Below are positions 1-9,705 of a stretch of DNA of 64,000 nt, piece by piece (within the stretch, counting starts at the first letter, position 1; each line of letters opens with the position of its first letter). The stretch spans positions 61,517,595 to 61,581,594 of the forward strand of contig CM018689.1 of the NCBI GenBank assembly GCA_009363875.1, written 5' to 3'. The notes under the pieces are model-generated. The model made no database searches and had not been told where the DNA came from. It saw nothing but the letters and a program-made list of their open reading frames with translations. The position numbers were made by a program, and so were the translations under genes. Source of the stretch: Mikania micrantha. Its lineage: Eukaryota; Streptophyta; Magnoliopsida; Asterales; Asteraceae.

Positions 1-2
1 TA

Positions 3-1031
3 GTAACACAAAAGCATCATATTGATTATCAATTCATTGGGCTTGAAGATGATGACAGGGACTCTGTTTTTCTTACTGATGATGAGGATGACGAAGTTGA
101 AACTGATGATGAACAGGGATATGGTGAATTGAGCTTTGATTACCAGATTAATGGTCCCAAGAATCAAGTTTCAAGCTCAGAAAAGTCAATTGAGGTGGAG
201 GTAAATTATATATATCTTTAATGGCTTATATATATATATAATTTACTAATATTGTTATTTGGTTTTAATTAAGTTGGAGGGTGGTGTAGACCTTACATTT
301 CCACAAGTTTCTCCATTGAGTTCGGTAAAGGTAAAAACATTTTTGATGTATTAATGGGTTTAGCAGTCAGCATGTGAATTTTGAATTGTGTGTATTAAAT
401 GATTTTGCAGGAGCAGATTTGGAATTCATCTAGTCATAATATAGCAGCAAACACTGGGAGCAAATCAGCCCCCCTTCCTTCTGTGTGCCCAAGTGAAAAA
501 TTTAGGCAATCTTCTGGAAGAAAACTATATACATACGTTCTCCCAACGCCAGCTCCAACTCAACAACAAGCGGCATATAACAACAACAACAACATGTGGC
601 ACTCATCTCCGTTGGAGCGTAAAGAAAAATACAAATTCTCAGGACCAATTCTGTCACCTAATGACAGTACTAGCAAACCAGCTTCAACTCAACAACAAAC
701 GGCATATAACAACAACAACAACAACAACAACATGTGGCATTCATCTCCGTTGGAGCGTAAAGAAAAAGACAAATTCTCAGGACCAATTCTGTCAAGTAGT
801 AGCAAACCAGCTCCGGTGCCTTTGCCTCTAAAATATCCTCATAAAAGATACGCTTTCTCAGGTCCTTTAGCTGCTACTCCACATTCAAGCAACTCTTGTG
901 GTAAATTAGTTGGTGGTAGCTTTGTGTCATATCCTAAAATTAAAATTAGTGAACTACATGAGCTGCCTAGGCCACCTGGATTCTCTGCCCCTTTACTCAC
1001 ATCTGCCATAATCAAACTGCATTCCACTTAG
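3..1031 (+). CDS. C-terminal exons of a BAR-domain / hydroxyproline-rich protein (At2g33490-like), 5' end outside window
   Basis: Three coding exons in phase 0 are visible: 3-200, 274-330 and 411-1031 (stop TAG 1029-1031). They are joined by introns with GT..AG borders (gtaaat..ttaag and gtaaaa..tgcag). The protein has an acidic stretch (DDEDDEVETDDEQ) followed by ELSFDYQI. The last exon is Ser/Pro/Asn-rich and repeats a FSGP(I/L)L motif. It ends with KISELHELPRPPG, a tail I recognise from the plant At2g33490 family of BAR-domain, membrane-associated proteins of unclear function. The N-terminal BAR domain lies upstream of the window. The last exon contains a tandem duplication, listed separately. 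Reading frame and splice sites are seen directly; the family name is from memory of the C-terminal motif. Confidence 0.7.
549..808 (+). repeat. In-frame tandem duplication inside the last exon of the BAR-like gene
   Basis: About 129 bp starting at 549 is repeated at 678. Each copy encodes P-A-x-TQQQ-x-AYN(n)MWHSSPLERKEK-x-KFSGPILS. The Asn run, encoded by (AAC)n, is 5 residues in copy 1 and 8 in copy 2, so the copies differ mainly by microsatellite length. The frame is kept. Confidence 0.85.
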
Positions 1032-1600
1032 CTAGTAGCTAGCTATATGTATCAGTAGCACCTTTCCTTTCATTTGCAAATGTATAATTACTCGTTATTA
1101 GCTCACACTTGAAAGCAGTTACCAAATGTTTTCTGTTAAATTGTAGATAAAAACTGTTTTGTGTGTTTATTATTTTTGACTTATTGTATTTAGTACACAC
1201 GATTTGATTTACAACTCATCTCATTATTGTGCCGAGTGTAATTTTTGACTAATAAGAAAGAACCTTGTATGTTTGTGTTATAAAGTTTAATCATAAAGCA
1301 CATCTCAGGGGCGGTCTTATGGTTTTGGACACCCTAATCAAACAAAAAAATTGGGGCTTTATCTTTTGATTATTTTAGCCTATGTTATAAAGTATAAACC
1401 CTTCTCATTTACCTATTTTTTGGACTGGCAATAACAAACTAAAATGTTTATACATGATTAGTTAACATAACTCTATAGATCTTAAGTGATTTTTTTAATG
1501 ATTTCCATTTGGAAAACTTCTTTCTACGGAAACAACTGTTACATGAATATATGCAATATAAGTATTTGGAAGACACTTAAATTTTTTAATATAATTTAAT
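1032..1600. other. 3' UTR and AT-rich intergenic DNA
   Basis: No gene is seen. A CAGGGGCGGTCTTATGG stretch near 1306 resembles the ends of plant hAT-type elements. A related reverse-complement stretch (GACCGCCCGGC) lies near 2318, so a decayed DNA transposon may span 1306-2330. I could not confirm target duplications. Confidence 0.3.
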
Positions 1601-1780
1601 AGGGCATTTACATATTTCCCCTTACTAATATCATTTATTACATATTTACCCGAGTAAAAATGTCGATTACTAAAAGTCAATTACATATTTCCTTCTCTTA
1701 AGGGGAAATATGTAATTAATTTTAAAGGTTAGGTAAATATGTAAGAAATGTTCTTAATAAGGAGATATATGTAAAATCCC
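1601..1780. mobile_element. Foldback MITE-like element
   Basis: Left arm 1603-1653 and right arm 1731-1780 are imperfect inverted repeats; both contain tttacatat, then a second acatatttaccc block. A second inverted pair (1681-1693 with 1701-1717) sits at the centre, so nearly the whole 180 bp folds on itself. The ends read AGGGcattta / taaaatCCCT. A possible AATTTA duplication flanks it (1593-1598 and 1781-1786). There is no coding capacity. Confidence 0.6.
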
Positions 1781-2902
1781 TAATTTATTATATTATTTGG
1801 TGTGTCACATTATAAATTTACAACATATCTTAGAATTTTTATATTAACATTTTCGTCATACCGTTTATTTATATGAATGATTTGTTTTTCACAAAAGTTA
1901 GGATCTACATTAATCTTAGAAGATAATTCTTTAGCATCAAATATTGTCGTTTCAAATCCATTCTTTTTATAATTTCAAAAGAAACACATAAAACCATTAA
2001 ATTGAACATTAACATCATCAATACACATCAAACTTTTCAATTTTTTAACTTGAGTCTAATAATTGAAGTAAAATATTATATTTAGGCTAAATATTTTTTT
2101 GCTGCAATATTACTTAACATTTAAAATTATATATAAATATCCATAAATTTAGTAACAACCTCTTTTGGTATCATAAGACTAAAGATATCATGCATTCCAC
2201 AAATTTGAAATTCTCTTCAATACATATGAGCTTTTGGTATAAAAACATAAGGTTTATATATTATTGAATTTTTTAAAGATGATATGCATGTGTATTTTTA
2301 GGAACGAAATTCCTAGACCGCCCGGCTTGGTCAGTGTGACCCCCTTGTACACAAAAAAAAAAGTTTCGTCATAAAAGAAGAAATTTAGTACGAAAATATA
2401 TGTTTTGATGTTCTTAGGCACCATTTTGTACTTTACTTTAAAAAGAAACATAAAAAGACCTACTTTTTTTTTTTTATAAAATTTGCAATTTTTCATAATT
2501 TATTTTTAAATATAATGCAAAAAAATAGAATACGAAAACCTTAAATTATGTACGAAAAAATATAAATATAGTACAAAAAATAGTTTTTAACTTGTTTTCT
2601 TTTGCGTAAAATCTTGTTTTTCCATTGGTAAAACCAACTCATAACTTGAGTGTTTTTTTTTTTAAAAAAAATTCATACCAAACCGGCCGTTGGTTTCTAT
2701 TTTAAGTATGTTAATTGTTGTGTCTTGAAAACAAATGTGAGGGCGATAAGATTTGGGAAAAAGATTTGTGAACGACAACCCACCCAGCGGTGAGTGAAAG
2801 AAAGTAAATAGGAAGATAAACAAAAGCTACTCATACGAAGCTTGCCTATTTCTGTTGCTGTAAATTTGCATCACAACATTTTATATATAAACTGGGGCCA
2901 AT
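1781..2902. other. AT-rich intergenic DNA, no gene seen
   Basis: A and T homopolymers and short palindromes dominate. The only open frames are low-complexity Lys/Phe/Tyr runs with no family resemblance. About 2700-2900 is likely the 3' flank of the minus-strand gene that follows. Confidence 0.5.
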
Positions 2903-3002
2903 TTATACGCATATATATAACATTTTAGAATCATAACAAATTTGATTTAGACACTGTCCTGTCCGTACTCGATCCGTAGAAGACTTTGAGCCAATAAGTA
3001 AG

Positions 3003-3590
3003 TTACATAAAGCGACCCATGGGCCAGCCCACTTGATCCGTAACTGAAACCGGCTTGTGTCTGGTGGAGGCTTGTGAACAAGAACCATGATTTCTGCTAG
3101 TGCTAGTCCTAGTCCTGGTCCTGGTCCTAGCAATGCAAGACTTCATCTTGTGCCTTAGCCTCAAGGGAATCGGCATTGCCTCAAGGCCCATTAGCTTAGC
3201 GACCACACCCGGTTTGCACCAGATGACCCTCTCCCCTGCAACTTTTGCTGGCAGCGATGGTCGGAAGGAAGATCGATACATAGCGTCTTTGCCATCTAGA
3301 GAAAAGCGGGGGTAGTGATTGAGGGCAGAGCGTAAAATGTCGGAACTGTTAACACATGACATCCGGTGGTGAACGCTTGGTCTGGTGGTAGCCGCCAATT
3401 TTTCCTCCAAATCCAGTTGCATGATCATCTCCTCCAGGGTTGGCGGCTGCTGGTGGCTTTCCACATATTCTGGCGAGCTTTTCTGGTTGAGAGTGGAGGT
3501 TGAGGCATCACCGGTGCAGGGGTTCTTAAAGCTTTTCTTCATGTTAAAGGCGAGTGAGTTCTTGAGTATGAAACAGGACAAGTCCTTCAT
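3003..3590 (-). CDS. Small DUF3741-type protein with VAKLMGLE motif (TRM/LONGIFOLIA-related)
   Basis: This is a 195-residue protein. PTLEEMIMQLDLEE lies at residues 50-63 and VVAKLMGLEAMP at about 129-140. Both are typical of the plant DUF3741 / TON1-recruiting-motif (TRM) and LONGIFOLIA-like proteins, which bind cortical microtubule or preprophase-band regulators; this one is far shorter than the large TRMs. I start it at the ATG at 3590 (MKDLSCF). The open frame extends upstream, but the sequence just before the ATG is TTTTGGTTTTCAG, a good 3' splice acceptor, so a 5'-UTR intron is likely. Residues about 158-169 are a simple (RT)n/(ST)n repeat from a CTAGTCCTGGTCC array. The family call is good; its precise function is unknown. 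Confidence 0.65.
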   Translation of the reverse strand: MKDLSCFILKNSLAFNMKKSFKNPCTGDASTSTLNQKSSPEYVESHQQPPTLEEMIMQLDLEEKLAATTRPSVHHRMSCVNSSDILRSALNHYPRFSLDGKDAMYRSSFRPSLPAKVAGERVIWCKPGVVAKLMGLEAMPIPLRLRHKMKSCIARTRTRTRTSTSRNHGSCSQASTRHKPVSVTDQVGWPMGRFM

Positions 3591-3642
3591 ATCTGAAAAC
3601 CAAAACAATCAAAATCAAAAAACTTTTTGACGGTATTAATAC

Positions 3643-3805
3643 ATACACACACACATACATTGTATGTATGTATGTATCTACTAATTGTGGTGGTGGTAAT
3701 GAAAGCAATCACATGACTGGAGATAGTTTCACAAGATTTTTGCTGTTGAAGCACCAATAACAATAAATAAATAAATAAATTAATTAATTAATTAATTAAT
3801 TAATA
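3643..3805. repeat. Microsatellites (CA)n/(GTAT)n and (AATA)n/(TTAA)n
   Basis: Runs of acac and gtat at about 3643-3677, and of aaata then ttaa at about 3761-3805, are read directly. Confidence 0.85.
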
Positions 3806-3810
3806 ATAGA

Positions 3811-4022
3811 GTAAATTGTCATTTTGCTCCATGTGGTTTGGATGAATTTGTCGTATTCATCTAAATTCATATTTTTTTTGCCAATTTGACATCATGGTTT
3901 CTTTTTTTTTTTTTTTTTCCATTTTGCTCCACCTAGTTAATTCAATCCAAAAACTCAGTTAAGTTCAAGGATGTTTTAGGGTTTAATAAAAATGACAAAA
4001 ATACCCTTGAACTTAACTGAGT
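3811..4022. repeat. AT-rich repeat ending in a perfect 18-bp inverted repeat
   Basis: Phrases such as 'gtcattttgctcc' occur twice, as in common plant MITE-like repeats. The 18-mer starting ACTCAGTTAAG at 3953-3970 is the exact reverse complement of 4005-4022, with a 34-bp loop. Confidence 0.6.
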
Positions 4023-4074
4023 ATTTGGCTGCACATACATACGCACAAATATATATACATATATATATATATAT

Positions 4075-4607
4075 CCCACTAAATGCGCGCTAACCCAAAT
4101 AAATTTGGGAAGATGAAGCCAAATCTTGGATTTTTTTTCTTAAACATCATTTTAACACATTTTGAACACCATGTTCTTTTATGAGTTTGGGCTAATTCTT
4201 TTTCGTTTGAGATTCTAAATCACTGTAGTGTGTGCTACAACACTGTAAAGAGATGCAACCAGAACGACATTGACCATCGAGATTAAGTTGTTGTCAATAC
4301 TAACAGTATCGACAACCCTCTCCTTGGAAATTCTAAGTGTTGATCGAAACTATCCCCATCAATACTATCTTAATATCATCGAGACTATTACCTTAACCTA
4401 ATCCAGTCATTTTGAACCATAAATTAGCCATATCTTACAGTGTTGTAGCACACACTACAGTGATGTAGGATCTCAAACGAAAAAGAATTAGCCCAAACTC
4501 ATAAAAGAACATGGTGTTCATAATGTGTTACAATGATGTTTAAGAAAAAAATCCAAGATTTGGTTTCATCTTCCCAAAGTTATGTGGGTTAGCGCGTATT
4601 TAGTGGG
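4075..4607. mobile_element. (TA)n-bounded foldback element with 173-bp arms
   Basis: The left arm 4075-4248 (starting CCCACTAAATGCGCGC) and right arm 4435-4607 are about 93% identical inverted repeats around a 186-bp spacer. (TA)n runs lie immediately left (about 4049-4074) and 20 bp right (4628-4645). There is no ORF. The bordering by (TA)n resembles the rice Micron MITEs, which sit in (TA)n microsatellites (family knowledge). The spacer holds its own short inverted repeats. Confidence 0.75.
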
Positions 4608-4645
4608 TTATTTTTTGTGCCCAGCCCTATATATATATATATATA

Positions 4646-5822
4646 GGGTAGGGATATTTTACAAAGGAGGAAAACCATAAAAAGTGTACGGAGCAACAAG
4701 AAAGTGACATGTGTACATTAGGTTAAAGGGTATATATGTCAAAATAAAAAAAGAAGTTGCACAAGCAAGTCACATGCACGTTTCTCTCATTTTTTAAACG
4801 TTCGTAAATTTTGTATACGTTAATATTTTCTAAAAAAAATTACACCATAAAATCAAGCGTTTTTTATCTTTCTAATGAGTATAATATTAATATATTTTTT
4901 TAAAAACATTAAAATAGCGTCTTAAGTTTTATGGCGTTTTTTTAGATATTTTTCAAACTAGACTTTTATAGTGTTTTTTTAAGACGCATCTGTACATTTT
5001 ATAGTGTTCACGTTTTATGGTGTTTTTCGAAATATATTATGGTGTTAATATTTTATGTGTTTATGGTGTTCGGGTATTAATGAAACTAAAACAGAGCATT
5101 TTATGGTGATTTTAAAAAACTAAAAATACTAAAAACACTTAAAGTGTGTATATTGTGTTTTTTTAACTTAGTTTTATGGTGTTTTTTCGAGATATTTTAT
5201 TGTTTTTATAGTGTTTACGTTTTATGGTGTTTTTTCAAGTTATTTTATTGTGTTTATGGTGTTTACATTTTATGGTGTTTATGGTGTTCGAATATTTTTG
5301 AAACTAACCTGGGCAATTATGGAAACTAAAAACACCATAAACACTTAAGTTTGTAAATGGTGTTTCCAAACTAAGCAACTTCATATATGAACACCAAAAA
5401 AACCATAATATTTTACCCTTTTTCTTATTTAGAGAAAAAAAAAAAGCATAAAATGTTCAGTTTTATGAACTTTCGAAAAAACAATTTGAAATGCTTAGTT
5501 TCATGAACATCCGGAAAACATATAAAAAGTCATCATAAACGATTGTTATCCTTTTTGTTTATTCAGTGAAAAACAGCATAAAATGTTCAGTTTCATGAAT
5601 TTATGAAAAAAACACCATAAAACGCAACATTCATATACACCAATTTTGGTTGTTTTTTTATATAACAATATTATACTCGTTGAAAAGATAAAAAAACACT
5701 GGATTTTATGGTGTATTTTTTTTAAAAAAAAATAATAACATATAAAAAAGTTATAAACGTTTAAAAAAAGTAGGAGGAAGTTGTTAAAAAGTCAACAATG
5801 GCTACAATACCCATTATACTCC
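4646..5822. mobile_element. (TA)n-associated long foldback element, family of 47160-48612, right end degraded
   Basis: It begins right after a (TA)n run with GGGTAGGGATATTTTA, as the copy at 47160 begins GGGAGGGATATTTTA. Subterminal arms at about 4790-4915 and 5655-5795 are inverted repeats (AAACGTT..., TTACACCATAAAATC...). The interior carries many copies of TTTTATGGTGTTTTT in the left half and its complement AACACCATAAAA in the right half. The right terminus lacks the (TA)n border and fades near 5822. It has no credible gene. Confidence 0.65.
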
Positions 5823-6561
5823 TCCAACTAGTACCAAACCGTCCGGCAAGTCCGTACGGTGTGTGTACTTTCACCATTTACTGTGTGTAAATACAGTGCG
5901 TAAATAGTTGGGTGACAGCATAACTCAGAAAACAAACCACAGTTGTAGGTGTTTAAGTGAAATCTTAAATACAGTAAATACAACAGCTCAAGAGAAACGA
6001 CAGTGTACAAGCAAATGGCAATAATCTATCGGTTGCGATCTGATATCCATAGATAACAGGAAATCAGATGACCAACAACACAGTACGAAAGCAAGGTGAA
6101 TCCAATAATAACAATGTGATAACAAGCAGTTTAGTTGAGTCCGTTTGTGAGAGGGTTCAATGTAAAACAATAATTTGTTATCGTATACGAACAATAAACT
6201 GACAGTGTGTTTGCGTGGGTGACGATTCACACAAACATATATGTGGGTTTAACATTCTGAACGATAACTGATATGTAGAAAACCAAATCAGAAAGTGAAA
6301 CGTACGATCGTGTTCGTACAGTTAGCTCTCTGTACGAAAACGCGCGTAAGTGACGTTTCTGACGAAACGAAAACGAAAAACGATACGAACGACTTTAAAT
6401 TTAATAAAATAAAATAAATAAAATATTACAATTTTGAAACTCATCAAAACAGTCCAAGAAAAACCATTTATTTAAACTACGTAAAATACGCGCGTCTACG
6501 TGCCGGAAACGCGACGAAAGCGAGAACCGAGCAACAAAAGCGAACCCGAACAACCGCGGGG

Positions 6562-6569
6562 TATAAAAA
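6562..6569 (+). promoter_or_regulatory. TATA box of the family-C LTR (copy 2)
   Basis: TATAAAAA follows a GC-rich block (CCGCGGGG) and precedes a CT-rich leader (CTCTCTCT). The same layout occurs in copy 1 at 17797, which supports a Pol II promoter in plus orientation. Confidence 0.6.
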
Positions 6570-8769
6570 CTCTTTCCCAAGCATTCTATTCTCATAAACA
6601 CCATCACCTACTCACTCTCTCTCTAGAAACTCGGTTTCCTCTCTCTCTCTAACATTTTGGAGCTTCAAATCACTAGATCTTCCTCATTCCTTGATGGATT
6701 TGAGTGTTCTTGGTGCCTAAACGAAGATCTCGTCACCCTCTACCTGAAAGTACAAGAGATCGGCCCTCTAAACTTCTGGATTCGAGGTAATCTGAGGTCA
6801 AAGGTCCTGAAATTTAGGGTTTTCACCCCTTTTTGTTGTCTCTAACCCTAACCAGTTAAAACCCTTCCTAGTCGAACCCTACACACTCGAAATTTGCTTC
6901 CCATATACACGAGCACATAAAACCATCTTGAATCCTGATTTGAACTAGGAAGGGACACCTAGTCGTTGCTGTCTACTGCTTTGCTGAATGGGACTCTCGA
7001 TCGAATGGGTCCAAGGCCGAAGAAGGCCATTCGGCCGACTGAAGAGTGTAACCATTCGCCAGCAGTGGTCCTTCGGTCGCGTCATTCCATTCGGCCGAAT
7101 GTCAAACCGTGACAGCTCCATTCGATCGAACCAGGTCATTCGCAGGTCCTCACTTCCTTCGGCTATACACCTGATCATTTGGTCCTAAGAGGCAGTCGTA
7201 GTAGCAAACCATTCGACCACAATGTTCATTCGGCCTCCTTGGTTCGGGTACTCATTCATTCGACCGAACCATAATCATTCGGATGAGATCATGTGTCATT
7301 CAGCCCAAGCCAATCCCTTCGGCCCATGTGGTTCGGCCCACGCAGTTGGTTCGGCCTGTGACCCAACATTCAGCCCACACACAACATTCGGCTTCGGGTG
7401 TTCACCTTCGGCCTAAACCGAACATCATTCGGCCATGTGGTTTGTGTTGAGTTTAAACAATTGAAAACAACATTTGGAACAACATGCATGGATTAGGGCC
7501 CATTACTACAAAGGTGGTGGAAAATTTTATTAAATCAAGTCATGATACTTAAAAATCTTGTCTTTAAAAAGTGTTAGGTAATAATACTTGTCATGTAGCA
7601 CATCTATTGAAATGCTAAAGAATTGGCAACTATTCTAGTTTATTACAAGTCGATAATTCATGTTTTGATATTAGTAAACCTAAGTTCTAAACTTAGAAAC
7701 TACTTGAGATTTCAAAGCCTCACAACACATCATGATTTCAAGAAAAGACGAACACACCACATAGAAGAGTATTATAACAATGATATAATTGGGTCAAGTG
7801 TGAGTATAACCCTTATTAAGCAAACAAGGCCGAATGATGACCGAGACATACGGGTGTTAGCCAACTTTGGGGCTAACCCACACACACACACACACCAACA
7901 CTTATAAATTATACTTATAAGTTACAACAACGTGAAACCAATACAGGATCGTGAAATCAACATCAATAACAACCAAGAGCGTGTGCATTCTCATTTAGGC
8001 TAAGTCAACCACAACAACTACAAGGTGAGTTCATATGCCCCTTTTCTAATCTTTACTGATTTCAAAGCTCGGGGCTGAGTAACATGCTAAACTTTTAGTT
8101 ACTTAAAGGTTTATTTTAACATATTGCTTACATCATGACTTAGATAATAATTGCTTGTCTTTATTATCGTCTATCATTACATGATTGATTGTTTGACTAT
8201 ATCATACTTGAAATAGCTAGGATGCTACATGCTAACCTAGAATTGTGACACATTAATACCATAGGATAATGTAAGTTGCCAAGAACATATCTTACAACTA
8301 TGCATCATTCTTACACGATAGAACAACGGGAAAACAAGGAATAACATGCCAATAACAATTACAAGATGACAAGAATGATAATCATGATAATGTAACTTCA
8401 TGATAACAAGATCATTCATACATTACTAACATTGTGTATAAGACAAGTTCTTATAACACTCCGTTCAAGTTAGTAAGAACACTCAACAACGAGTTAACAT
8501 TTGAGACAATTACTTGTGATATCGAGGAGGATATCGCACGCGCACACTCTGGGGATGGTATTCCCACACATACTATCACTACCTAGTAAGACTCTATTTA
8601 GAGCACAACTTATAACCATCAGAGGATGCCGGTTACGTAACCATAAATCAATTGGGTAAATCACGAACACTAATCACTAAGGATTTGGGGTAAGTTAATG
8701 AAATCACGCCGGGCACGAGAGGTGCTATCATTCTAATTGTTAACATTCATGAAATTTAGGGAACGTATT

Positions 8770-9250
8770 CATTTCAATAGATATCGTGGGAGGATATCTT
8801 ACACACCGAGCTGATTAGAAATGACAGCTACTGAGACTATCATGTCTCAAGCTAGGAATCATGGGTAGAACATTTCACATACCGGGCTGGTCAGGGACGA
8901 CAACTACTGGGACTATTATGTTCCAATCTAGATATCGAGTATGGTATCTTACATACCGGACTGGTTAGTACTGACAGTCACATAGGCTATTAGGTCTCGC
9001 CCTAGATATCGAGTATGATATCTTACATGCCGGGCTAATCCGTAAGGAATAGCTAACAGAGACAATTATGTCTCTTTATTCAATTTTTTGGGAATGTTAC
9101 ATGCCGGGCTAATCAGTCATGATTAGCTACAGAAACTACTAAGTTTCGCTCTAGATATCGAGTATGATATCTTACATGCCGGGCTAATCCGTAAGGAATA
9201 GCTAACAGAGATAGTTACGTCTCTTCCTTTTCATTGTTTGGATAAACATA
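8770..9250 (+). repeat. Degenerate tandem repeat of three-hairpin units (family C, copy 2)
   Basis: Units of about 110-120 bp each contain GATATCGAGTATGATATC, then CTTACATGCCGGGCTAATC, then an inverted GAGAC..GTCTC-type pair. The stem sequences vary but remain complementary (see findings). Confidence 0.75.
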
Positions 9251-9705
9251 CCCCGAAATCATGGGTGAAAGGAAATGGGTATCCATCGTTGTATTACAGG
9301 TAGTGTTGAGTGCAGTTAAGCATGTGATGGGATGGCGTCTGGGCGGCTCGTAGGCTCGACCCTTTCGTATGCCCTATATATAAGCATGCTTGACTGGATG
9401 AGACATTATCTATGCATACAACCATGGAGAGGACATTGTGTGAAACATGGATTCAATTATCAATACAACTTGTGTGAAACAATGTGAACATGACTAACAT
9501 AAATTCAATGGTTTTCAATTACTAAACTTATGAACTCACCAACCTAGTGTTGACTTTGTTTAAATGCATGTTTTCTCAGGTGACGAACATGTTTAGTCAC
9601 CAACATTCAAGGATTAAGCTAGTGGACTTTAGAAGACCTAGCTTCATTATGTGTTGAACATACTTTTGAATGAGAAACAATGAATCATCTTTTGTAAATC
9701 TTGCG

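Larger units (their letters stand above)
5825..9705 (+). mobile_element. Family-C giant LTR, copy 2, left part (split by element A)
   Basis: It shares the same order of blocks as the solo LTR at 17004-21813. First comes a promoter block with a TATA box, then a region rich in ATTCGGCC/ATTCGACC (about 7000-7440). A GGCCGAATGATGACCGAGAC block follows at 7828, then a hairpin-repeat zone (8520-9250). A 'GGCGTCTGGGCGG' block lies near 9334 and a TATATATAAGCAT block near 9373. A 'GAACTCACCAACC..GTTGACTTTG' block near 9531 completes the order. The missing 3' end (GATATCGCGCCCCGGGAACC..GGTGTGACA) is found at 46341-46578 on the far side of element A. I could not find its left terminus or TSD; it seems truncated against the foldback element. 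No protein is encoded. Confidence 0.75.

Noticed and set aside
2254..2496. 80-aa minus-strand ORF
   Set aside because: Lys/Phe-rich low complexity from A/T homopolymers; no splice or codon evidence.
4628..4645. TATA promoter in the (TA)n runs
   Set aside because: Simple microsatellite borders of foldback elements; no downstream gene.
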